This document shows positions 44,715-53,491 of a stretch of DNA of 64,000 nucleotides, one piece after another. A model generated the notes under the pieces. The model searched no databases and was not told the DNA's origin. It saw only the letters and a list, made by a program, of their open reading frames with translations. Source of the stretch: Morella rubra (lineage: Eukaryota; Streptophyta; Magnoliopsida; Fagales; Myricaceae); contig RXIC02000041.1 in assembly GCA_003952965.2 (NCBI GenBank), positions 62,001 through 126,000 on the forward strand. The letters run 5' to 3'. A program made the translations under genes and the position numbers. Within the stretch, counting starts at the first letter, position 1. Every line of letters starts with the position of its first letter.

Positions 44715-45400
44715 CGCTTACGAGGCTTATAACCATAAAAGCCTTTAATAATAACTGAACTCTCTCCTTGTTGCCATGGTACATCCATTTTTGTTCCCCT
44801 TTCAACATATTCCAACAATGTTCAAAAGGAAATCCTACACCTTTATCCTGTGAGCAAAACACAGCCTTTGCCTTTTGAATCTAAAAATTAAAGTAAATGT
44901 AAAAATAATTAGTATCTAAACAATAAAGATTTACAGTATTTAGTGTATGATTTTAATACAAGTTTTACCTTGTCATGCTCAGTAGTACCACTTTGGTTGA
45001 GATGTTCAATCTGATATAGGCAGGCAGCAAACTTAGAAACCGATTTTTTAATTATTGACCACCTATTCGTTAGAGAGGCAACAGGTCGTTCATAAGGGAA
45101 TTCTTTATGATCATGGTAGTATGCGTGAACTCTTTCCTAAAATTGGTGATTTTTTTGGTCAGTCCCTAGCACTGGATCCATGCCTACATTTAGCCACGAC
45201 AATACCAAGAGCTTGTCTTCCTCCATAGAGAAGTTGCTACCCCGTGTTGATTTCTTAGTGTGAGCCATATGAACTTGGGGTTGGGAGTGATCAACCGACA
45301 TTGAAACTTGTTGTGATTGATCTAAAAATGAATTGTCCATGTTAGCATCTCCTTGTAAAAGCTTCATGAAGGATGTATCACCTTTCTCTTGGGAATCCAT
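44715..45400 (-). pseudogene. Harbinger partner protein (SANT/Myb-like), fragment
   Basis: Starts at 'MDSQEKGDTSFMKLLQG' (45400) and carries the hallmark 'RGSNFSMEEDKLLVLSWLNV' with 'MDPVLGTDQK'. After a break of about 250 bases it continues with 'DKGVGFPFEHCWNMLKGEQ' and 'KWMYHGNKE' (about 44770-44860). Plant PIF/Harbinger elements carry this Myb/SANT trihelix-like protein, which guides the transposase to the element ends. The frame is lost between the two parts and the 3' end is cut by the MULE. Confidence 0.8.
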
Positions 45401-46734
45401 CCTAATAAAAGCACACAATAATAACATTTTAATAACTGAAGAAAGTTGAAGTTAGTTCTTTTTTAATATATACATTAGTGAATAATCATTTTATTAACAA
45501 AGGAGAATGATCCATAAATAGGAAGAATACTAGAGGAGCTTAGCAATTACTTTAAACTCATAAAAAAAAAATCAAAAAATGGTATACATCTTAGCAATTA
45601 CAAATGCATGCTGCTACATAAACTAGTTTCAACTAAAGGTGAAACCCATCCAAAGAATTATATACTTTGGAAAAAGTGTTAATTGAAATAATTAATTCAA
45701 CAACAATTTAGCTCACACAGAATTTAATCCACAAGAAAAGATCCAACAATAATTTAGCTCACAATAAAACAGGAGAAAGCAATAATCCACATACATACAA
45801 AAGATCCAATAGAAAATTAGGACCAAAAAGCATGCAAATCACTCTTTTGGACATTTATTCAAACAGGAAACATGCAACTCAAAACACAACTTTCAATTGG
45901 ATGCAAAGTACAAAGGCATACAAATTATCACAATCAAAACTAAACCACAATAATCAATTCCTCATCAAGTTCAGTTTTATCGAATCTAATTTTCTGTTTG
46001 GTTGTCGAGAAAACTCAGGAAGAAGAAAAGAAAATTTGGAACTTTGTATCTAAGTTTTAACATAGCCAATAGCCATTACTTTCTCAGAAAAAGACAAAAA
46101 CAATGAATTAGTTAGATCACGCGCATTTCAGATGCAACTATCCTTCCCAAAATTTTATCGGCAACCAAACAAAATTGAAGGAAACACAAATTGATTCGAA
46201 CTCGAAGGAGAAAAACATTAAACTTTGATTTTCATAAACATAAGTCACTGCCTAAGAAATAAATTTAAAAGACTAAGAATTAGGAAAAAACAAGAATAGA
46301 AACCTAAAAGGCATGAACAATAGTCAAACAAAAAAAAAACCCTACAATATGAGGGGAGAGAGAGAGAGAGAATTAATGTGACGAACTTGAAGAGATTGAG
46401 GATTTAAATTATATCTTCATAGACGAGAGGGATTACTTTGTACAAAGATGGAGACCAGAGAGAGAGCGTGAGAGCTGGGAGACTAAAGAGGGAGAGCGTG
46501 AGAGCTGGGAGGAAGAAAAGAAAAAGAAAAAAAGAAGAAGAGAGATATTAATATTTTAAGATGGTGAAGTGAACAGTGGTTCTCTAAAAATAGAGAACCA
46601 CTATTCACATGTTAAATTTTTTTGTTAAAATGGTTAGAATAGATAAGCTGCTAGGAAGTGTTTTTTAGCCTTTTTTTGTTAAATTGGTTATCTATTCTAA
46701 CCAAAATGTTAAAATACATATGCTGCTAGGGAGT
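45401..46734. other. Harbinger right flank
   Basis: A/T-rich sequence upstream of the partner gene, with a (GA)n tract near 46353-46370, a GAGAGCGTGAGAGCTGGGAG direct repeat (about 46461-46510) and subterminal 'TTAAAATGGTTAGAATAG' motifs that echo the 'CTCTATTTTAACC' repeats at the left end. No other gene seen. Confidence 0.55.
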
Positions 46735-47155
46735 ATTGATAGGCTCCAAATGTTTGGGTTTCTAAGTTTCTCTCTCTCCACATTGTTCAGGCAAACCACC
46801 TCCATCCATTCTTACAATTGCTTTTGTAGGAAATGAGATTACAAATTATTTTTACTAGATATTCCTCTCCAAGCACAAGCTTGCCTTCTTGTGGGTTAGG
46901 TGGGCAAGATATTCTTATTGAACTACAAATACAGCATGTTCCAATATTTGAATAAATGTACATTCTTATACTTTGCGAAAATTATTTTTGCCCAAAGATG
47001 CCTCTAATAGTTGGTGATGATGGGATAACGAAAATGCTTTTATTGTAAAAGCAAAAAATCTATGCACCCTCTGATATCTATCAATTTTCATATTTCTGTG
47101 CCATGCATATGATGTATTAAACCTCTTGAATTTTGTATTCTTGTTCTTAATCAAA
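46735..47155 (+). pseudogene. JMJ 3'-end copy A, distal part
   Basis: The FYR exon cut at 36991 resumes here ('GCTCCAAATGTTTGGGTTTC', then 'CTCCACATTGTTCAGG') and runs into intron-10-like sequence. Shared blocks include 'AAATGAGATTACAAATTATT' and 'GCACAAGCTTGCCTTCTTG', up to 'GTGCCATGCAT' near 47100. It stops at about 47150 before the last exon. The donor GT of the FYR exon reads GC in this copy. Confidence 0.85.
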
Positions 47156-47209
47156 GCTGCCAAAGCAAGCTGCACCTTTAAAATCGTTTAAAACAGCTAT
47201 CTTGCACTA

Positions 47210-47833
47210 ATGATGGATGCTTTGATTTGTAGACATGCGAACTTAACAAAATCTTGTGTCATGCACAGAGAGAAGAGGGTGAGTTTACAAGATCAGATCC
47301 AACAAAGAAAGCAAGAAAGGAAGATCGATTTACTTTATAGTCAGGTACCTCTCACTGTACAAGAAGGCAAGAACTCTCACTCCTTCCCAAATTACTTTGC
47401 ATGTCCCTTTACGCTTCAGCTCTCTATAAATCCCATTACCACGACTTCCCCTCCCTCCCTCGCACCTCTGCTTCCACCATCTCTACCACCTCCAACTTTG
47501 TCGCTTCTGCCATTAGAACAACAACAACCACCTCCTCCTCCTCCTCTATCATCATCTTTATCACCACCTTCCTTTCCATCACATCAAGAACCTCTTCATC
47601 CGCCATCTCTTTCACCAACTCATCTTTCTCGTCCTCCACCACCAACTCTTCCACTCCCCTCCGACGACCATTTATTACTAGCCCAGCAATTCAACAACAT
47701 AATCAACCCTAACTCTTCAAGAAGAACGCTTGTCCCACCTCACAGATCCTTCATGGTCACCAACGACTTTGACTCCAACTTCAACCTTGAAGACATTCAA
47801 ATCATCCAACTATGCAAACAAATTCTCTTCTAA
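47210..47833 (+). CDS. proline-rich open frame of unknown function
   Basis: An open frame of 207 codons that I do not recognise. The first third is mixed; the middle is very rich in Pro, Ser and Leu with CTC/CCA-type low-complexity sequence. The tail contains 'MVTNDFDSNFNLEDIQ' and then runs into a small MITE-like repeat that supplies the stop codon. Another open frame (47401-47712) overlaps it, so low complexity may explain both. A splice-like site (TCAG|GTACCT near 47344) suggests it could be part of a multi-exon gene fragment, perhaps continuous with the unidentified fragment at 47985-48330. It sits between two broken JMJ copies. The chance of it being a working gene is low. Confidence 0.22.
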   Translation: MMDALICRHANLTKSCVMHREKRVSLQDQIQQRKQERKIDLLYSQVPLTVQEGKNSHSFPNYFACPFTLQLSINPITTTSPPSLAPLLPPSLPPPTLSLLPLEQQQPPPPPPLSSSLSPPSFPSHQEPLHPPSLSPTHLSRPPPPTLPLPSDDHLLLAQQFNNIINPNSSRRTLVPPHRSFMVTNDFDSNFNLEDIQIIQLCKQILF

Positions 47834-47975
47834 GGAGGGATTTTCGAAGGTATCCTAAGAGATGGACTGCGTTTCATTTAAAAAATCTAGTGGTCTTAAT
47901 TAACCCACGTCATCTAATGAATAATATTGTAGTTACAATCCATCCCTTAGGACATCTTCAAAAATCCCTCCTTAG
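47830..47975. mobile_element. 146-bp MITE-like inverted repeat
   Basis: The ends CTAAGGAGGGATTTT and AAAATCCCTCCTTAG are perfect inverted repeats of 15 bases, with an inner imperfect pair (TATCCTAAGAGATGGA and TCCATCCCTTAGGACA). No clear target duplication, so the superfamily is open. It interrupts or ends the proline-rich frame. Confidence 0.65.
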
Positions 47976-47983
47976 GAGGGAAT

Positions 47984-48863
47984 CCATTCTTTGGAAACAA
48001 CGCCTGCAACTATAGTATTTACGGGGATGAGTTTGAGCAGTAAGCCCAAACCTCCCCGCCGAAGGCTATTCCATCCGCATAACTATTTACGCCAGGCGGA
48101 CGAGACACGAACTCCATATCAAACTTTGCATGCCTTTCAAGTGAGTTTCTGATTGTGTTTTTTGATTCTTTCTACGGTTTTGGCAATCAAGATTCACGAG
48201 AACCCTCTTGCTCATGATGTGTTTTCCAAGAGTTGGAGTGCATAGAGTTGTTGCCCGGCACAAAGGCAGAGATAGAATCTAAGATTGACATTATTGTTTC
48301 TTGGGGGTAACTCATGAGCTCACTACTGTTAATGATCTGTGCATATCTCTTTCTTTGAATTAATATTTGATCTGAATTTTGAGAATCTTGATCTCAGCCA
48401 GAAGACAGTGATCAAGAAAGTAGATTAAGATCCTTGCTAGTTTTTTCTCAAACTTTTTCTTGCTTTGGACTCCATGGGATTAAATGCAAAGCCATGTTCA
48501 TTGTCCATCTTGAATGAATAAACTAGTGAAGGTTTTTTTTCTATCTTTTACAACTTTCACTTTTCTACTATTTCTTTTGTAATTATATCTACAAAAAAGA
48601 TTGTTGGCTACAAGGTTCACCTACTGGCTTTGTTTCCATCCCTACATTTTCTAAACACCACTATAAAAAAGTTTAATTAGAAAGATTGGGCTGGCTACAA
48701 GGTTCACCTCCTGTCTGCCAGGTAGGTTATTAAAATAAGGAGACCTCTAGTTTCAGTCTGGTGGTATATATTAAGATTTGTTTGAATTTCAATATGTAGT
48801 ATATTCTGCTAAATTTCACTATATTTGTTCATCTTGATATATAGGTGTGCCTGTGTGTATGTG

Positions 48864-48933
<70 letters not shown>

Positions 48934-49462
48934 ATTTGCAGATCATCGAAAGCCTAGTTCCGGGTTGGCAGAGCTACTTACAATTTAAATGTGCAGTGGA
49001 CTTATCTATATCCCCTTTGAGGCCCAAATCAATTGCACTTACATTTTTCTAGCTATTGCTTAAGCTAGGGCAAGTCCTAATTTAGAGGAACCAATTCACG
49101 TGAAAAAAAAATTGTATGAAATTTCAATTGTCATGAAAATTGTACTTTTAGCAATGAAAAGTCAAGATTCTTGTTATGGCATCACTCATCAGTTACCCCA
49201 AAGAAAGAATAGTGCTCATCAGGGATTCTATCCGTGAATCTTGATTGAAAGAGTTAAGAAAACAATTGAAAACTTGCTTGACAGACATGCAACGTTTGGT
49301 ATAGAGTTCCTGTCTTGTCTGCCTAACACAAATGGTTGTGCGGATGGAATTGCCTTCTGCTGTGTTGTGGGAGGTTTGGGCTTGCTACTTAAACCATCAC
49401 CATAAATATTGTGTTGAAAACGACAATATGGATGTTGTGTGCTGTGCAGACGTTGTTTCCAA
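47984..49462. repeat. inverted duplication of an unidentified gene fragment
   Basis: The left arm 47984-48330 and the right arm 49185-49462 are imperfect inverted copies (about 280-340 bp). Both start at GGAAACAACG.CTGCA and share 'GCAAGCCCAAACCTCCC', 'AATTCCATCCGCA', 'AATCAAGATTCACG' and 'GGGTAACT.ATGA' in opposite orientations, with substitutions. The right arm read on - gives 'IYGDGLSSKPKPP' and 'IPSAQPFVLGRQDRNSIPN'. The left arm read on + gives a frame-broken equivalent ('SKPKPPRRRLFHPHNYLRQ'). This looks like coding sequence, but I cannot name the family. The loop holds a TA/GA microsatellite and a piece repeated near 52910. Confidence 0.7.
48864..48929. repeat. (TA)n(GA)n microsatellite
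   Basis: About 20 TA units (with one break) followed by 13 GA units. A compound dinucleotide repeat inside the loop of the inverted duplication. Confidence 0.92.
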
Positions 49463-50035
49463 ATGTTTGAGTTTCTCTCTCCGCACATTATTTAGGTAAA
49501 CCACCTTCATCCATTTCCTAACTGCTTTTTATTTCGGGTTTTGTATAATCCCCTGACCTGACACCAATTTTGTAGGAAATGAGATTACAAATTATTTTGA
49601 CTAGCTATTTCTCTCTATCACACAAGCTTGCCTACTTGTGGGGGAGGTGAACAAGATATTCTTAATTGGTGATGATGGGGTAACAACAAGGGTTTTATTG
49701 TAAAACCAGAAAATCTATGCACCCAATCTTATGTTGTTATTGATTGATTTATTTTGTCCAAAATGGGCATAGGCTTGCAAACCTTGATATCGATTGATTT
49801 CCATCTTTCCGTGCCATGCATCTGATGTATTATATCTTATAATTTATTTATTCTGATTCTTAATGTTTATATTCCTCTCAGATGATTGGCGCTCTTGATC
49901 CCTATCATCAATGTGTGGAGTATTGGAATCAGAGATGCTTAGTGCCTGTAACTTTGGACAATAAGAGAATACGTACTCATTTTGTCAGTTACGCTATAAG
50001 AAACACAAAAGAAAAGTGTTTCTATATCAATTTGA
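49463..50035 (+). pseudogene. JMJ 3'-end copy B (FYR exon end, intron, last exon)
   Basis: It starts abruptly inside the FYR exon ('CCAAATGTTTGAGTTTCTC', 'CCGCACATTATTTAGG') and follows intron 10 closely. It then enters the last exon at 49882: 'IGALDPYHQCVEYWNQRCLV' versus 'AIEALDPNHQCVEYWNHRCL' in the parent gene. The end of the protein differs ('PVTLDNKRIRTHF...') and the parent's stop is lost. About 40 bp of 3'-untranslated-like similarity follows. It is a fragment with no promoter and no upstream exons. Confidence 0.87.
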
Positions 50036-51705
50036 CAATGCTAAGCAACAAAAGAGTGCAGGGTAAGGATTAGTGCATATTGGATGGGTGTTGGTTGTGA
50101 CATGGCTGGGTGTGGGTTTTACAAGAAAAATGATGATTTTTTCTTACACTATCAAATCTTTCCAATAAGTTTGATGAGGTTCTAGTGTTCTTGTTCTATT
50201 GCATGTTAGAATCTAAGTTGGTAAGAGCCTTCTATGTCAAACAAATAGTTAAAGAGTTCAAAGTTATCTTTTTGGGTGATATATGGATGATTTTTTTTTC
50301 CTTGCTAACATGCTAGGGTACAAATGGTGATTGGATGATGAAATGAGTCATGGGCCCAAAAAGAGAAAAAGGTTTAAAGGACTAAAATTAATGGGTGACA
50401 CAGGTGTGATCAGCATCGAGAGTCGATATTGAAGTTAATATCAGGAATGATTTAAGAAGAGATTGTGTCCGAGTTATGACTTGTTGGGAAGCTCTACGAA
50501 TCTAGTTTCTAATGCATCAAATGACTTATGATTTGTAGTATTCCAATGCATCAAATGCTCCAAGAGTCTTTTATGTTTCCTATGTCTTAATTAATATTTT
50601 GGAAGTTGTATTTCTCATTTACTCATGCTTGGAGAATTGTTCCAAGCTCTACTATTTAGACCCTTATCTAGCAACGAAAAAATACAGATTTCGAGTGTTT
50701 ATATAATTTGAGCCTTAGGCTTATTTTAAGAAGAATTTCTTCTCCACACTTATCCTTCGGTAGATTCCGATAGATGGCAAGTTCAACTCTTATCCTTCGT
50801 TAGATTTTGATATAGGTGGCGTTCTTGCTTTGTATCTCGTGTTGAATTACATTTGGTGTGATTTATGCATCTCATTGTGTTTCTATTTGGGTGGTGAGCT
50901 TATCTATCCAAGTGTGTTTCCTGACCATCCCACAAATATTTAGACTAGTCCCATTACTATCCCAGCAGTCCTCTTATCAACGAGGTTCTTATATATCCAG
51001 AGCATTCCACTTAGTCCGAGTGCTCACAAGGTGTCCTGCGCTTTCCCTTGCAAACCCCGGTATTGATGAGAGATGACCTCTGGGCCCAAAAATGTTCTGG
51101 AAGCATTTTGAAAGCCCAAGGTCATGTAATTAAAGATTAATATAATGAAAAATAAAAAGAATTAAAAAAAAAATTAGCCTAAAGGCCACATAGTGCATCT
51201 TAGGAAGCCCAAGGCCTAAAAGTCAAGCTTTAAAGGATCAATTAAACAAGATTGAACCCGGAAGCCAAATCTAATGAATAAAAATAGTATTTAAGCAATG
51301 AGGTCCAAAACCTAATTAATCTGCTGTCCAATCCATTTAACCAATATGTGGTCGGGCCGCAAAGTCTAATCCAACATGTCTAGGTAGTTGGAATGAGAGG
51401 TCAAACACACTAAAGTAATAGGTTGGGCCAAAAAGCCTAAACCTCTAAGGTTGTAGGGATTGAGTCGTGAGGCCCAATCTTGCAAAGGGTAGGGGTTTGG
51501 GCTGTGAGGGAGAGATATGTAGAGAGAAAATTGTCCACTCTTTGTGTACCTATTATGGGAACATGTTAATATTCATGCACATTTGCTACATTTTGCTTGT
51601 TAATCTCCTTAAGTAGATTCATTCCTTTGATTCTCTATGATTGATTACTTTTGAATCTCTGCGTTGGTTATGTTTTATATATTGAATATACATGTGAATA
51701 CACTT
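50036..51705. other. intergenic, nothing recognised
   Basis: No gene supported. The open frame 50858-51076 matches no family I know. The stretch 51070-51500 repeats short words such as 'AAGCCCAAGG' and 'GGGC(C/T)', as in the non-coding parts of plant LTR elements, but no ends were found. Confidence 0.4.
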
Positions 51706-52905
51706 GTGTTAGCCCAAGGTTGTTTTGTAAATAATCAGTTTTTGATTTTGATGATAACAAAAATTCAAAGTGCTTTGAAGACATTTAGATTTTATTTTGT
51801 CAATCCACAATTTCTATAAAGTGTTTCAAAAGAACGAAGTTATCTCTCTCTCAAATACTCCTAAGCTTGTTTAAACACCAATGCAGAATCCAAAAAGGTC
51901 ACTTTGCTTATTATAGGTGTTCATAGACGATTTGGAATAGAAACAACATTTTCAAGTTGCTGAAAATCCTTTCCCGCATTGATGGTGTCGACACATCGAA
52001 GAAAAGTGTTGACACATCACACTGTCACCTGACAGCTGTTTTGACACATAGAAGAATGATGTCGACACATTACACTGACATTCGAGAACAATTTTTGGGG
52101 TGTCAACACATTGATATATGGTATCGACACATTACACTGACACACCTGAGAGCACATTTTTAGACCAACTTTGTAGTGTCGACACATGCTGCGATTTTGC
52201 AGAAATTCTTGGAATGTTGCCAACTCATTTAAAAGCTCCAAAATGACTTGGGTACCCCTCCAACGGTACAATTAAGGGTTTTGAAGACCTTTGAAGACAA
52301 AAGACTATAAATAAAATAAGATGGAGAGATATAGATAAGAACTTGCACATCATTTATGACCTAGCCTATTAAAGAGAGAAAAAGCTTTGAAGAAGAGACA
52401 AGAACTCACCTCCCAAGAAAGCTAGTGCTCACACATACCAAGACTAAAGTTTTCCACTCAAATCTTGTCTTCTTACTCACTTTTGTGCTTTACACTTGCT
52501 TATTTGGCTTAAAGAGCCTTTCTTTATTATTCTATTATACCATTTTTTGTAAAACACTCAAGTGTTGGGAAACACTTGTCCTACTCGTGAGGGTAGAAGA
52601 AATTTCTTGGTTATTGGGATTTATGAAGAGAGTTGAAGCGTGACTCATAAAACGCTTTGTAAAGGTTACTTAGCACTTGTGAAGTTAAGGTGTATTTACT
52701 ATTTCAAGATAGTGAAGAAAGCCCAAGGAAGTCAATAGCATTGGGGGTGGACGAAGGCAAGTATTGGTGAACCACCTAAAAATACCAATGTCTTCTCTCT
52801 AACCTTACTCTCCTTTATTTGCTTTATATTTATATTTGTGGTGCTTTATTTATTATTTATTATTTAGTTTAATCATTATCAAAAATGTTTTAATTTTTAT
52901 ATCTA
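51706..52905 (+). mobile_element. copia-type LTR relic
   Basis: It starts TGTTAGCCCAAGGTTGTTTT and continues 'TTTTGATTTTGATGATAACAA', a word order typical of plant copia LTR starts. Near the end are 'ACTATTTCAAGATAGTGAAG' and 'GAACCACCTAAAAATACC', the same ordered pair seen in the relic at 59100-60300. The body contains repeated GTGTCGACACATC(A/G)-like words (51986-52190). The right boundary is approximate and no target duplication was found, so it could be a solo LTR or a truncated one. Confidence 0.5.
51985..52195. repeat. dispersed GTGTCGACACAT words
   Basis: The palindrome-like word G(T/A)GTCGACACAT and close variants (TGTTGACACATC, TATCGACACATTA, TGTCAACACATT) occur about seven times in 210 bp, several followed by CACACTGACA or TACACTGACA. 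A degenerate tandem array within the LTR relic. Confidence 0.75.
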
Positions 52906-53017
52906 AAAAAAAAAAGGATTGTTGGCTACAAGGTTCACATCCTGGCTTGTTTACATCTCTACATTTTCTAAACACCACTATAAAATAATTTAACTAGAAA
53001 GTTAGGCTGGCTACAAG

Positions 53018-53219
53018 CACTACTAGAATTTTGAGCTTTGTGACGAATTGAATTTCATCACTAAAAGTCCTTTATTAGTGAAGAAATGATATTTTCGTCA
53101 CTAAAAATGGATTTTGAGATGAAATTTTTTTTCCATCAATAAAGCTATTATTGGTGACAAAATTTTACTAAATTTTTTTGTGAAGAAAATATTCATCACC
53201 AAGCCAATTGATTGGCATT
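53018..53219. mobile_element. CACTA-like transposon terminus
   Basis: Starts CACTACTAGAATTTTGAG, the usual En/Spm (CACTA) end in plants, followed by closely spaced subterminal motifs in both directions: GTGACGAA, TTCATCAC, CGTCAC, GGTGACAA, TTCATCACC. These are the type of repeats that CACTA transposases bind. The left flank is a copy of the repeat seen at 48600-48720 ('GGCTGGCTACAAG'), interrupted exactly here. The other end (…TTCTAGTAGTG) was not found in the window, so the element's extent is open. Confidence 0.72.
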
Positions 53220-53491
53220 ATGGACGATCGATCACACTTTTGTGACGAAATACTTCATCACAGACTGCGCAGCGCTTTGGAGACACAATTATGTCGTCAC
53301 CCATAACGATCGATCGATACAATGGAGTTCAGATACACGATCAATCATTTGTATTCACCGATCGATCGGACACACGTGTTACACTCTGAGAGCTACAGGT
53401 AAGTGTCCATCATCGTTTATCACGAACAAATGGCATGTTGGCATGTGTCCACAAAATGCGATCAATCGGTCCTATTTACCGATCGACCGGT
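53220..53491. repeat. CGATCGATCG array, left part
   Basis: Palindromic GATCGATC/CGATCGATCG words at about 53223, 53307, 53358 and 53479, mixed with GTGACGAA/TTCATCAC subterminal motifs. It continues at 57253 beyond the inserted solo LTR. Confidence 0.78.

Larger units (their letters stand above)
38740..44720. mobile_element. MULE with decayed MURA/FAR1-type transposase
   Basis: About 6 kb inserted in the Harbinger element. Long terminal inverted repeats of about 290-310 bp: left 38740-39065, right about 44425-44720. They share 'TTATGGTTATAAGCCTCGTA', the GCCACGTCATTAAATGAGC segment and repeated blocks reading AAATTTC..AATCGCAG and TCAGC(C/T)CCCAAATCG. A MURA-type transposase lies on the minus strand (41251-43608). 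No clean 9-bp target duplication was found; both edges are blurred by an AGTTATTAT stretch present in inverted form on each side. A 511-bp MITE lies inside. Confidence 0.82.
36992..46734. mobile_element. PIF/Harbinger transposon, interrupted by a MULE
   Basis: About 9.7 kb inserted in the FYR exon of JMJ copy A. The left terminus GAGCATTCCAATAAGCAGC and the right terminus ...GCTGCTAGGGAGTATT are imperfect inverted repeats sharing an AGCAGC core. It carries both genes expected of this superfamily, facing inward: a DDE transposase (+, 37574-38660) and a SANT/Myb-like partner (-, 44715-45400). A MULE of about 6 kb sits between them. Without the MULE the element would be about 3.8 kb, a normal size. 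The 3-bp TTA duplication usual for this family could not be confirmed, because the exon has diverged at the site. Confidence 0.82.

Noticed and set aside
38740..44720. FAR1/FHY3-type host transcription factor gene
   Set aside because: The protein resembles FAR1, but it is bounded by long inverted repeats, broken by stops, and nested in another transposon; it is a MULE transposase.
38730..44740. 9-bp target duplication for the MULE
   Set aside because: The flanks share AGTTATTAT only in inverted form, so no direct repeat could be shown.
36992..46734. TTA target duplication for the Harbinger element
   Set aside because: TTA is present on the left but the right side reads TTG within diverged exon sequence; not secure enough to claim.
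47401..47712. Ser/Thr-rich 103-codon frame
   Set aside because: A shifted reading of the same low-complexity CTC/CCA sequence as the 207-codon frame.
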